Of a DNA stretch of 58,286 nucleotides, positions 11,921 to 26,766 are shown one piece after another (position 1 is the first letter of the stretch; the number at the start of each line of letters is the position of its first letter). The translations under genes and the position numbers were made by a program. The notes under the pieces are model-generated. The model was not told the DNA's origin and did not search any database. It saw only the letters and a list, made by a program, of their open reading frames with translations. The DNA lies in assembly GCF_001619985.1 (NCBI RefSeq), contig NW_017264206.1, forward strand, positions 603,315 to 661,600, given 5' to 3'. The DNA is from Xylona heveae TC161. Its lineage: Eukaryota; Ascomycota; Xylonomycetes; Xylonales; Xylonaceae.

Positions 11921-13547
11921 CTACGACACCTCCAGCAGTGCTTGTTGTTCAGAAATGCTGAATCCAAGCAGATATAGTATATCTTGGAGGGATGATGAAT
12001 TGACCCGAGTAGGAGCCTGAGAAAAAGTCAGAAGTAGTCCATGAATCCTTAAATCAGCACCTTACGGTGCTCCTCTGCCAAAAAGCTTACCTCGAATTGA
12101 ACTCTGGGCTTCGCGTTGAAGGCCACTCCCAAGCCTGCAGTCTTCATCATCGGCAAATCGTTGGCGCCGTCACCAACGGCCATAACCTGCGCTAACGGAA
12201 TGCCGTTTTCTGCGGCAATCTGTTTCAGGAGGAAGGCCTTGCGGTGTGAATCGACGATATTGCCAGTCAATTCTCCAGTGAGCTTGCCGGTTTCAGGACA
12301 CGCCACAAGCTGTTAGGGGCATCGAGTCAGCCGTGTCACTCTGAAGGAAGAATGCGACAGCTACAAAATTAAATAGGAAGTAGGCGTTCTGAGACACATA
12401 CATTGTTTGCGAAGGCATAATCCAAACCAAGTTCCCCCGCAAGCCACTCAGCAAGCGGCGTAAAGCCGCCACTGAGAACGGCCATTTTGAATCCGAGGCG
12501 CTTTAATGCTAAGCAGAGCTCTCGAGCACCAGGGGTGACTCTGATAACAGTTTTGAGCTTCTCGAAAACATCCCCCGGCACGCCTTTGAGAAGAGCCACG
12601 CGGGCATTAAGTGAAGCAGTAAAATCGAGTTCACCATTCATGGCACGCTCGGTAATCTCCTAGAGTTTTCACTTTGTTAGTAGAATTGAAAAAAACGAAA
12701 GGAGAGATATACATGCCGAAACTTGCTTCTCAACACCAATCGCCCGGGCAATTTCATCGATGACTTCCTGCTGGATCAATGTGCTGTCCATGTCGAACAC
12801 GGCAAGGCGTTTGTGCTTTCTGAAGACGCTCTCCCTCTGAAAGACAACCTCGACATTCCACTGCCTTTCAAATCTCCAAATGCTCTCATGCTTTCGCAAG
12901 TCTTCGAACGTGAGATACTCCGGGTTTGGTGGAGGAGAGAATGTGATCTCCATGACTCTGGGGTAGACCTGCGAGTCAAGGCAGCGATGAGAAGTCGTGA
13001 GCCGCTGATACGGATGCTGTAGCTCTTCCAGGATTTGGAGGAAGTAGGTTAAACAAATCTGGCTGATATAAAATCCATAGAGGTGATCAAGCGGCTCGGG
13101 CTCAGAGGTTTCTGCACCAAGCGATAAGTGCTCGATGGAAGTCGAGGGGGCTCCGGTTTCAGTGGACAACTGAGCATGTCGCTGCCGCACTCTATCGGCT
13201 CTGTAGAAGATAGTCGCGACGATCTTCTCGCCTTCATTTGGCCCCGGCTGACAGTTGTTGTGGGACATGGTGTGAATAATACCCGCATTCTTGATACGTG
13301 CTGCGCTTGCGCCAGCAGGGTTTCCTTGGAATTGTTCATAATCATCGTCGTCGGGCTCGGACGAGCTTTCGCTGCCTGGCGTGGCACCCCGCAATTGATG
13401 CTCATCAAGTCTGTCATTGACGAGGTCACTGAAAGGGCGGCGATATTGTTGATGATCTTGGAGGATCGAACCCCCGCTCAAGGAGCTATGTCTCAGCATT
13501 GGTCTTTCGGCGCGTGTCGCTTTATCGATATTCCCGTCTGCAGCCAT
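11921..13547 (-). CDS. SER2: Phosphoserine phosphatase (SerB type)
   Basis: Four exons on the minus strand, 13547-12717, 12659-12402, 12309-12091 and 12016-11921, all joined in phase 0, give 467 aa. The enzyme removes phosphate from phosphoserine in the last step of serine synthesis. HAD motifs are clear: LAVFDMDSTLIQQEVIDEIA (motif I, catalytic DxDST), AVLSGGFTPLAEWLA (motif II), the conserved Lys in the HRKAFLL helix (motif III), and AVGDGANDLPMM (motif IV). The N-terminal part of about 250 aa is the fungal extension with the ISQICLTYFLQIL and WRFERQWNVEVV segments. The start at 13547 is the first in-frame ATG with A at -3. Intron 12716-12660 appears to use a GC donor (GCATGT) because no GT site keeps the QVS-EIT junction. 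Introns 2 and 3 have ordinary GT/AG ends. Confidence 0.92.
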
Positions 13548-15131
13548 ATTGTTGGTGGGCGCGGTCGGATATGTATACACGCCAGGTGCAGCAGCCTTCT
13601 CACCGAAGCGGTCAAGCAATTAACGATAGGTACGTCTTACACCGATATGTACAAGTGGAAAAGTCTTGATTGCGACTGCGTGCAGAACGTCGAGGAAAAT
13701 CCGGCCAAGGTGCTTAGCAAGCAAAAACGAGTTCCGTGATTAGGATGCGGGTAATGTTTCGCAGGCAAATATCATAAACCCGTTCAATGCGTTCTGCACG
13801 GAATGTGAGCTAAGCAGACAACGGCGCCGGGAAGGATACGCTAGGAGGGATTTCCTAAGGAGCTTGCAGTCAAAATCCAGGGTCTCAAACTAGTCGTTGA
13901 ATGAATGCAAGCGTCCGCTGCAGGTAGCCGGTCAGTTAATTGAAACAGCTTGACTTGTCGGGGAACGGAATCGCGCGTTACTTGGCCGCAGGAAAAACAT
14001 ACCGGGTCCAGGGGTTTGATGTGATCAGAGCGAATAGAGATGAGGAACAAGAAGCTTACCACAGCGCGGTCTGACGGGTCGTACGACGAAGTAGACGGTA
14101 GAGGTTGTACTATATCGTATGTCGACTCGAGAAGGTGACGCTTGTGGAGGCAGAGCAGAAGGAAACGACGTCGGAGGGACAGGCGGGCATGAGCCGATTA
14201 CCGGCTTCTACGATCGTTCTGTCTAGTTACTCTCTTTCTCCGGCAGCAAAAAGAGCCTTTTTTTTCTTGTCCCGCAAAATTTAAGTTGACAAGCTAAGAG
14301 TAGTACGCTGTGCTGTCCTACGCGTAGCCTGGTAGCTAATTTAGCAGAAACTCCACGCGAGAGCCGCGGGGGAGGACGAGCCGATTCCTTGGGACCCTGG
14401 AATATCTTTGCTTGTCTGGATCCCTTAACTAAGGCAAACGCCTCGACCGTACGTTACGTGGGGCGCTCGTTTACGGAGTAGTACTTCGCTAGTTGGGAGT
14501 TCTAATCCCGACGGTACTGCATACGACTGCTTGTATCATCAACATCAAAGTCCCTTGAACGTGCAGCGACATTCGAATGCCAACCGAGCAAGGGCCTTTG
14601 AAGGCAACGCTTGAACCAGTATCATTCTGCCTAAGGTACCTAACCTACCTTAGGTCCTGCCCAAGAAACAGTACATATCCGCTAAATATCGTTAAACTGC
14701 TAGCTTAATCAGGATTCAGCGCGGCCCTTCACCTTCCTTTTTCCCCCACCTAACTGCACAGTTGAGCAAAGTAAACAGCCGGACAAGTTTGTCTCGGCAT
14801 CTGGCAGCTTCGGACAGGCATATACTCATTATCCAATTATCTAGCCTCGACACCTGTTTGATATGCGATTGGACTAATGCGTCAAATACCTGTTTAAGCC
14901 GTTTGATAGCGCTGTTTGTACGGGTCGGCGCATATACTGGCGCTTTGTCTATCAATAAAGCTCCTCTCTGTCAGGCTGCGTCCTGTCCCCTGCTAGTTCA
15001 GTCAAATAGAGGCGTGTTGCTGATGCAGCTTCTGTTTTCATACCGGAGTATCTGAACATTTCCATCCGAAACACAGATCCTGCTTTAGCTCGGCCACATC
15101 ATTGATGAGCCAATGACCCCGGCCTTCCCCC
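13548..15131. other. Divergent intergenic region
   Basis: This 1.6-kb region separates the phosphatase gene (left) from the UFL1-like gene (right) and must hold both promoters. CT-rich patches lie near 14,220-14,260. No supported gene or tRNA. Confidence 0.6.
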
Positions 15132-17529
15132 ATGGCATCTCTTCTCCACTCCTTGTTTCACAGCATTTTCTCAACTCGAGACACCACAGAGCCTGATCGG
15201 CCTGTCTTTGGCGAAGAGGATATGAAAGTTCTGCTGGGACACTTCCCTCCAAGTCAAGTCTGCACAACCTCTGAAGGCTCGCTTTTACTTCCACTGCGTT
15301 CAGGAGTAGGTTTGCTAAAAACTGAGGATGTTAGAGAAAAATTGAGGGTGACCATTGACTCCGGTACGTTGCCGCATCTTCTCTTGCGTGTTGTTGTGCT
15401 TTAAACCTAATCAAGCGTAACTTGAGAATAGGATCGCGGAGTTTTGCAGTTTTTGATATTGCAGAGGCGCTTGACCTAAGTGAGGAGGAGATTCGAAGCT
15501 GCCTACCTGCTGAAGAAGACCTGTCCGATTGGACGCTTGATCGCGGCTCTGCCGTCATCACGAGGTATGTATGAATCACTACTTTCCGCCACCATGTCGA
15601 AGCCTTTCTTTATTGCTGCCTGTTTGTCAGGCGACATTATGTTCCTTCATGTCTGCACTACCTTTTGTGGGCCCACACAACATCACATGCCCAATGTCAA
15701 AGCTGCAGATGCTAACTGTGGAGAGTAGACCTGCGTACCAAGAAATTGCACAGTGTTTGCTGCATGCCTCTCAGACTGCACCCATACAGATTGCGCAATT
15801 CACCGACGAAAATGGGCTTTCTGCTGCGTGCCTTCGGACACTCGTACGGCGCCTGAATGCTGGTTTGAGCGACCCTGAGGGACCGCTTCTACGTGATGAT
15901 AACACCCTTTTTTATGCCGGATATTCGGAAGAATGGCTCTGCAGCCTAAGCTTCCAAGAAGCACTGCAACAAGAATTGACCAACCGGCTGCGATCTGCGA
16001 CCGGGTCAGTATTCTTTTGGCATGGCATGTCTCTAGCATCTAGCTAACTAATTTTAGACCTTATTCGCCCAATTCCAATGAATTCACTGGCGCTCCATCC
16101 CAAGCCTTCCTTTTATGGTGTATGGACTCTATCAGTCGGGATCCCAGAGTGACGTTTGATGGGTACTTCCACACCGAGGCTGACCATGTCATCTTCTTTC
16201 CCCTATGCTACTTGCACCAGCTGAGGGAAACTCTTATACGCCGACTCGAGGCAGGGGCCATCAAATCTGTATCTGTCGACGAGCTGCAGAGACGTTTGCC
16301 AAATCGAGTCTCCGTGTCGGACTATTTGGTGAAAGAAGGAGATAGTCGTGTCGTCATTTTATCGGAAAGAGCGATAGCGAAATTAGACTATGACAGCCTC
16401 GTCCGTTCGGTCATCAAATCAGTTGCGGATGATGGATTCGCTGCATTGGACGTGAGTTTTGTTCTTTTGTTTTTGGGATGCTCTGGGGCTGCAAGCTAGT
16501 TCTGACGTTTGTTAGGTCTCTGATTTTGAATTATCTGTCACGGATACCAAAAGGCTGAACGAGAAGATATATGCATCTTTAAGGTCTCAACTTCGTCAAG
16601 GGGTAAATCTTGGCGATGTACATCTCATATCCGGTGTCTTCTTCCACAAAACGTTTCTCGAAAGCCTCAAGGAGGATGCTCGCGTCCAGGCCGAATTGCA
16701 GGGAAGAATATGCTCCGAAAATGGCACGGATGATAAATTTTCCATTCGACAAGTCCAGCAGAAGCAGGTTCGACAATTTCCAGCAGTAAGCATTCAGGTC
16801 CTTTCCGATATCTACGACAAAGAAACCAAACTTGGGCTGGAGACTGCATTCAATTCTCAGAAAAAGAAGGTGAAAGACGAAGCGGTGTGTCGTTTTGTGA
16901 CTTTATGGCGCGAGAAAGTTATGGTGAGATTTCAGCTTCATTACTCTGCAATTGAAACCTTGGACGATGCAAAATTATGTGCAGAACTTCAAGGCGCCCT
17001 TTGTGGATATATGACGACTTCCGTCCTTAGGGAGACAGTACAGACAGCCCGAGCAGAATCTTTCTTGCGGGGGAAATCCGCCACTCGTCATATAGAAGAA
17101 CTTCAACGATCTCTTAATTCCAATGACCTTGAGGACGATCCCGGAAGAAAATTGACTGGCTTATTGCAGAGCTTGCAAACGTTTGCGACGAAAGAGAAGA
17201 TACAATGGTGCGACGAAGAGCTTTTGAGAACGCGCAAATTATCTATTCTTCGAGACATGGTCAGGACACTTCGTGGGTCGATAGATGATGCACGGCTCTT
17301 TCTGACACTGGTTGTGGTTCTTCTTGCAAGTCGACGACAAGGAATTATTTACGCCAGCGGTCGCTTCGCTCCTAGATTGCTGAGACAGCTGTGCACCGAG
17401 ATTGAGGCCGACCAGTATAACTGGCTGCAGAAGATAAAGGAGGCTGCCAAAGGTAGTAGCATGACATCTCAAGATCGAGCCTTGGCGCTTAATATCGCCG
17501 AACAGGCTCTTTCTTCGATCCTGGCATAG
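15132..17529 (+). CDS. UFL1-like E3 UFM1-protein ligase (tentative)
   Basis: Five exons, 15132-15363, 15432-15564, 15729-16004, 16058-16451 and 16516-17529, give 682 aa. All four introns have GT/AG ends and consistent phases. The N-terminal two thirds alternates short helices and strands with winged-helix-like segments (VDELQRRLPNRVSVSDYLVK is one), and the rest is mostly helical. The C-terminal signature LFLTLVVVLLASRRQG, then YASGRFAPRLLRQL, then EADQYNWL resembles the animal and plant UFL1 pattern LxLTxVLL...APGRxVPxII...DQ. UFL1 is the scaffold-type E3 that attaches UFM1 at the ER. The assignment comes from this remembered pattern and the overall architecture, so it is moderate; the fallback is a conserved hypothetical protein. 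Confidence 0.55.
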
Positions 17530-20681
<3,152 letters not shown>

Positions 20682-21234
20682 ATTACATTTTGCCTATGAA
20701 GCTTCTAAAAAGTGCGGTTACGAATATTGTATGATAGCAAATAAAATACAAATTTAGACTAATGTCTTCTAATTTTCTTCAATGCGCTCAAGTCTTTAGG
20801 AGATTCTAAATATATTTCGTAGAGAGCGACGGTGCGTATCTGGTATCTAAGCCCGAAGTGCCCAAGAAATTTATTTCGGGGCCCATGGTGGTTATCAGTG
20901 ATCGGGTTCCCTATAAGTGTTATTAATCTGGGGTTTAGCGAAAATTGTTCTAAAGAAGATCGTCATACAAGACAGGTCCCCTCGGCCCGGTAGGTTTCTG
21001 CTCGAGCTTCATTTTGTCACCTTGAGACCTTTCGTAACACCTGGAGTGTTAGTCTTGCTTTCGAACTTCGGATTGCGCTCGACTACGCAGATTGGACGTG
21101 AGGCAAGTGGGCCAAAGTACCAACTCCTCCGTGGCGGATTGACGACAATTTCCGACTTAAACCCGTCTCTCAACTCGGGACGCTGCTTATTATTCATATC
21201 CCATCATCGCATTTCCCTTCAGAGAACTTTTGTA
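20682..21234. other. Intergenic between ATP sulfurylase and ISD11 genes
   Basis: Terminator side of ATP sulfurylase and promoter of the ISD11 gene, in tandem. No gene content seen. Confidence 0.6.
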
Positions 21235-22014
21235 ATGTCGGTGGCAGCAGTTGGAAGTGAAACGGCATTTCAAGCCCGTTCTCTTGTAGGTTAACTTGAG
21301 GCGAATTTCAGAATCTTATCGCGGCAATAAGCATATATAAATCATCACTGCTCTCGTGGACTCCAGTCTGGTCAATAAGACGAAACTAATGTATCCTCTA
21401 ACTCTTCTAGTACCGTTCACTGCTAAGACAGTCCAAGCAATTTGCCGCTTACAACTTTCGAGAATATGCGAAGCGGAGAGCAATCGATGCCTTTCATGAA
21501 CACCGTGCTGAGACCGATCCGAGACGGGTGCAGGAGCTGATTCAAAAGGGACTGAAGGATCTGCAAGTTTTGAAGGTAAATTTTACCAATCTGTGGCTTC
21601 TGCAATCTCCAGGTAGTTGGATTTGGTTTGCTCGCGGCTTTTCTTAGGGTCTGGGGTTCAGATCTATTCGGGGCGGAACGTGTGCGCATTTCATGTGAAG
21701 GGGATACATCTTCCAGCCGAGTGCTTGACGCTGTGCTAATCAACATACTTAATATTTGCAGAGACAAACCATTATTAGTCAGTTCTTTCAGCTTGATCGC
21801 TTGGTGGTGGAAGGACAGAAGACGGTATGTTCCCATCTTTACGCATTTGGGCGGTGAGCAGCCATTGACACTTGGGATTAGGGAAAGCAGACAGGCAGTG
21901 AAGGTGGTATTGTTCGCCAGAAGGATACTGGGTAAGTTTCGATATCTGTTCTTATTCTCTCTCGTTATCCTCGGGTCTTTGGTGTCAGTGCTGACTTTGA
22001 GCAGCTGGGACTAG
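21235..22014 (+). CDS. ISD11: LYR-motif Fe-S cluster assembly protein ISD11
   Basis: Five exons, 21235-21285, 21411-21575, 21762-21824, 21882-21931 and 22005-22014, give 112 aa. All introns have GT/AG ends, and the last exon has only 10 nt (GWD plus stop). ISD11 (LYRM4) binds and stabilises the mitochondrial cysteine desulfurase Nfs1. The LYR tripeptide is split by intron 1 (SLYRSLLRQ). It is followed by [37 protein letters not shown] and [13 protein letters not shown], all typical of the family. The conserved end [13 protein letters not shown] supports the tiny final exon. The N-terminus is short, as in other fungi. Confidence 0.93.
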
Positions 22015-22352
22015 ATTGAGATGAGCAAAATATCTTTATGGATGGATCTCAATTTCAAATATTCTTCTTTACTATAGCGACTTAAATCATTAATTCAGCT
22101 TTCTCTTGCATGCCTTTTGCATGACTATGATCCTTTGCCTATATGAAATTTTTATTTGTTTTTTTAATGGCAACGCAACCTTTGGACAAAAGACATCTAC
22201 CATCACCCGGTATCTTGACAAACATACGGACCAGAGTATAACCTCAGCTCTGTACTTATCGAGATCAAAACGAACCCGCATTGTCTTCGCCAAATAACAC
22301 CTTATATAAGCAGGTGTTGGAAAGTGGCCAAAGTATTGAGGCTTTCACACAT
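22015..22352. other. Intergenic between ISD11 and the MFS remnant
   Basis: AT-rich, no gene content. It marks the change from intact genes on the left to decayed genes on the right. Confidence 0.6.
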
Positions 22353-24093
22353 CTACTGCCTTCCTGGAGTTTTCTCAATATTTTCCACGGTGCCGTCAGC
22401 CGCGCGAGCGTCATCAGCAGTGCTATTAATTACTTGCAGCTTGGTCTTCCGCTCGAGAAGTGAACGACCGCTCCGAGGCTAACCATCATGGCAATAGCGT
22501 TGACAATCCCGGCAATGCTGCCAATGTGCCATTCAGGAACTTGTGCAGCGTTGTAGAAAATTAATGACCACCAAATATAAAACGCAATAACTTCACGAAA
22601 ATAGTTGGCTGGAAAGGAGCGCGACAGAAATTATAGCACACTTACTCAGGGCGTTCATTATTCCAATCACGATGGCTCGTTTCGCATCAAATCATTCGCC
22701 CAGGCATAAAGAACGCCGCGGTATCCGAGCTCCACTTTGAGAAACAATGCAAAGAACTTTGCGGTCCGGAGGCTTGAGCATGATCGCTCTGCTAATTACG
22801 GCCATCCTTGCTAAGAAAACCCCCGTATGCCGTCTTCCTCCAGAATGTCTGAACCAGTCTGAGTACCAGGTGCAGCACAAAATTGAAACGATGCCAATAC
22901 CGTAAACAGCTGTGGGAATATACTTGACTTGTTTGATGGAATATGTGCCCAGATATTTGAGATATAGCGCCAGGCAAGCATTATCCGCAAATATTTCGGT
23001 GTCGCCCTGAATAGCAGCGAAAATGGGCAAGACCCAAAACTCCCAGCTCAGGAACACACGGCGGAAGAGAGTTCGACCCAAGACGCCCCTCGTGGTAATC
23101 ACTTCCGGTAGACGCTCCAGCGTTAGCTATTTCTCCTCGGAGATGAGAATCTTACTCTTCGTGGTGGCTGGGTGACCTGGGGAAACAGGAAATCTGCTTT
23201 TCAACAAGCTCGCACGGTTATATTTGAAATATTTTGCCTACCCCAGTAGTGCGACGGGCATAGTGATCGGTAAATTAATGATATGAACCAACACCAACCG
23301 GCTAGTCCACGAAGCCCATCCGTTGGCAGGACGTCAGCTCGTTTGTTTGCAGAAGGCAAGTATGGGTGGTAACCCTATTCAGGTTTGTGTGTATGGCTCC
23401 TTGCAATATGCCAGAAAACATATTCCCCGCAACACCAGAAGCAGCGAAGATGACTGTGCGCTTTCCAATCTCCTCATAATTGTACCAGCTGCCGAGGACA
23501 TAGTGGGTTCCAACGAACGTTGCAAATTCAAATATTGCTTCGAAGATACGGATCATCCTTATCTGGTGCCAGTTCGTGACAAAGGCAGTTGCAAATGTTA
23601 AAATGCCCCAAATTGCCATTGCAATTGTCATTCATAAGTGAGGTGAGACTCTTTGCAGGGCTACTTTATTTGAAATTTACGCCATAGTATATCCCACATT
23701 AAAAACTGACTGTTCCAATCAACAAGTTATTCAAATGTAAATCCAGAAACAACATTGCTTACCGGAGTTTATCTGATTGAGCTCTGTTCCATGCATGCGT
23801 AGATCTTTTTTGAGCCCTGATACATAGGCATTGCTGAGATTTTTTTTACAAAAATCAGGATAAGATTTCATTGAAGATCGACGAGTTTGTGCTCACCGAG
23901 CGGTCAAGACTGTTCTCAATCTCCTTAGCATCTTTGAAATGGAATTATCAGGACTCGTAACGAACTAATTTATCCAATACATTAAGCAGACAAATATTAT
24001 AATACACCAATCGAGCTTGATAACAAGCCGCCTCTCAGCTTTGGTAATGGGTGGCTCGGCCCAGAGGACTTCACCCAAACTGGAGGACATCAT
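22353..24093 (-). pseudogene. Dal5-type MFS transporter, decayed
   Basis: Minus-strand remnant of an allantoate/vitamin-type permease of the anion:cation symporter family. Recognisable pieces, N to C, are a start at 24093 with EPPITKAERRLVIKLDW and a first transmembrane segment, YLDRS, NAYVSGLKKDLRMHGTELN, ATAFVTNWHQIRMIRIFEA, GTHYVLGSWYNYEEIGKRT, VLGRTLFRRVFLSWEFWVLP, NYFREVIAFYIWWSLIFYN, and a C-terminal LERKTKL tail ending near 22353. Some junctions are plausible introns (donor GTTCGT after YWIN, donor GTAAGC after LNQIN). Others are lesions: about 25 residues after the second transmembrane helix are missing before MTIAMAIWG; the frame changes near 23,100-23,160, near 22,690 and again near 22,460; and an in-frame stop lies just before the LERLPEV segment. 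A working product is unlikely. Confidence 0.8.
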
Positions 24094-24666
24094 GATTCAT
24101 GATCTCAAACTTGAAGTACGGAACATAAAAACATAAAATGACCTGGAAACCGAAGGCACTTCAAAATTATTAATATATAACCCTCAATAGGAGCTGGATC
24201 AGCAGCAATGCAGTGCTGTTTAAAACAATTTTCCGATTCTATTCAAGAATACTACAATTTAGACCTTCTTAGTGGGCAATGGGGTTTTTGTTCTGACAAA
24301 ATATGTGGTTTCTCCTCTTGCGAATTATTGCTCCTTTTGGCATAGATAAGCTGGCCGAATAGTCTGTTTATCGTATATATGTTGAGCAAAATATATCTTC
24401 AGCCACTGCCCGTTGCAGGCCAAGGCCTCGATTCAAGGATGTGACAGGCTGGTCAATGCGTATCAAATAATGAAGGTTCAGGGGGGGCCAGGGGGCCGAG
24501 CAGCTGCTCAACCCGTAATAAAATTTGTGAGATGGCTGAAACGTCAATGCATGATATTTATCTGATAAACAATCGAACGATCATTGCCGTAATATGATTT
24601 GAAACTGAGTCTTACTGTTACTCGAGCGATGCAAAATGTGCAAGTGAAAAGCCCTGTTTGCACATA
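24094..24666. other. Intergenic, AT-rich
   Basis: No gene content seen. Two G-rich runs of six to seven bases lie near 24,481-24,499. Confidence 0.5.
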
Positions 24667-25762
24667 TTAATACCGACAATGCTGGGGGCCCTGAATAACC
24701 AAAGGACTTGTGCATAGGAAAGGCAATGTTACAAACTGGAGGAGCGTCGTGGTCGACTCATCGTTATTCAGGCCAAAGAAAAAAGGGAGCGAATAACGAG
24801 GCTTCCCCGTCTTATTTATAACTCGATGAACAGTGGCGAGAAACTGGTGATTGGTGAGACGTCCCATCATGTCTCCAAGGTTAAATACGAATGTTTCGGG
24901 TTCAAGGTTTGGAGAGATCCACCGGCCCGCAGCATTAAGAACCTCCGGACCTGGAGAATCGAATGGCTTTTGTGCAATCATAGTCACCACTGTTCAAGAT
25001 CAGTGCGTGATAGAGCAGTCTCCGATGAAGTGCATTTTCACCTACATTGAACATCAGTATGCGCACCTAGACCGGTCGTCTCGTCGTCCGATGGTTCCTG
25101 CGGGGGATAGTACAAGGCGCGAATTGAGACGATTGGATATGCGGGGGGTTTTTTTTTTTTTTTTTTTTTTTCAAGGAAGTCTTCTTTCTCGCCAAGAGCG
25201 ACGGCAACCACTCCAGCCAGCCTTCTCATCAAGACAAGCAGCTCTATGTGCTTCTATAACAGGCCTGGATTTGGGCGCGTCTCTGGGATTCGGCCATAGG
25301 TTAGTTCGTCTCAGAACTTCAGGCATCATATCTCCCACCCCCTTCTCGTCGGCATTCCGGTCATGCCTGACAGTCATGGCTTCCTTCAAACCTATTAAAC
25401 ACTTGAATATCAGCGACGAAATTTTTTTGTAAATTGATCTGTTGACGTACCGCCTTTGCCAAGTCTGTCGACGTTCGTATAGTAATGTTGCTCGTAGCCT
25501 TGATACGAAGGTGACTTTGATTGGTGAACTTCCATTTTCTTCTCCATGGGTAAACCAAAAATTCTTCGAGGGCGAGGAACGAGTTTTCAGTGATACCCCA
25601 ATCGATTCCATCATTTTTAATCAAGAAGAATACAAACCGCTCGCAAGCATCTCGCACCTCAGAAATGAGATCGTCCATGTCTGCTAGTGTAGCCGAAGTA
25701 GATGTCATCGGTGAAAGGTCAATGATTGGTATTTCATTGAATTGACCTCTTTTCCTCCCCAA
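24667..25762 (-). pseudogene. 2-oxoglutarate/Fe(II) oxygenase (IPNS-like), decayed
   Basis: Minus-strand remnant of an isopenicillin-N-synthase-like dioxygenase. The N-terminal domain begins GQFNEIPIIDLSPM but no ATG precedes it in frame. Further pieces are PEVLRRTNLWPNPRDAP, then LAGVVAVALGEKEDF, then ALYYPPQEPSDDETTGLG, the metal ligands H and D in GAHTDVQ, an apparently intact intron (about 24,997-25,044), then NLEPETFVFNLGDMMGRLTN, the third ligand in TVHRVINK, and the 2OG-binding R in RYSLPFFFG. Lesions: frame changes in the N-terminal half; a small deletion between AACLD and MRRLAG; and an in-frame A-run encoding seven lysines where homologs have about two. The catalytic residues survive, the frame does not. 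Confidence 0.8.
25149..25171. repeat. 23-bp poly-T tract inside the oxygenase remnant
   Basis: An uninterrupted T run (A on the coding strand), preceded by seven G or so. It encodes the extra lysines in the oxygenase remnant and looks like replication slippage. Confidence 0.95.
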
Positions 25763-26766
25763 AGTCTTCAGCTGATTCCTTAGGAAAGCATCAATTTACC
25801 CCCGAGAACCCCCGTTGTGCCTTCCATGATTGCGGTTTATGCAGCGGTAGTCATCTTTTCGAGACTTTTAATTTACTCCACTGTACAATGTCTCGTCAAA
25901 CAGTTGTATGATATCAAAAGCAAAATGCAAAATAATAGGAGGCTTTGTGTTAAAAAAAAACTCTGAATCTTGAAAGGAACGGGTTCAGCGTCTCTTAGGT
26001 CTCTTAAATATAGAAACTTAAAAATGGAAGCTACGTTCAACAGCGACTCCAATGTGGTCGTCTTTCTTCTCTAAATAAACATAGATTGACTTGTTTTAGA
26101 TAATCTTTTTTTCGGTCAACTAATGATTACATCACGTATCAGTATTCAGACTTTGTCTCAATCTGTTTTGGACCACCGCTTTTCAATAATTGATACTTGA
26201 TATTGCATCACTAAGGTATATACGGGAAACCGCTAATCCAGACATGCATCATCATTATTGGCGAGATAAATTTGGCCGCGATTAACACCCGTTAGTTCGG
26301 CCGTCGTTGCCGTCCCGCTGGATAACCAGCCCCAGCGATGCTTATCAATCACATCGCTTGGGCGAGATTTGCCTTATTACAACCCTCTGAACAGGTGAAG
26401 CATGTCTGCAAAAGGAATTTGACTATCAATTACTTGCTTTCAACTCTCTAAATCATAGTCGTAGAACCAGCAAAAGAAAATTATTTTGGAAGTAAGTGCT
26501 ACTCAGCATTTTTTAGCCCTTGTCAGTCTCTACGGGAAACCACAGGGGCAAATTGAAAAGTTGCTGTCCATCATATCTTAAACTCGAAAAAATCCGTTCT
26601 CTTCTATCTTTTCTCTTTCACGACATCTAGTCAGACGACTATGGATAGATGCCCATAAGCTTACCATTAACCTTGCCCGCGCCTTGATATGTTTCTCCTG
26701 TAAATGCATTGTCACTTGATCCAGATTTTGGCCCGCGGATGGTAACACATGTTATTCCATGTGCCG
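25763..26766. other. Intergenic, AT-rich
   Basis: No gene content seen on either strand. Confidence 0.5.

Noticed and set aside
13548-13619. Upstream TTG start for the phosphatase
   Set aside because: A nuclear fungal gene should start with ATG; the first in-frame ATG at 13547 fits family N-termini.
14470-14530. Possible tRNA near gttctaatccc
   Set aside because: The T-arm stem does not pair and no D-arm or acceptor stem fits.
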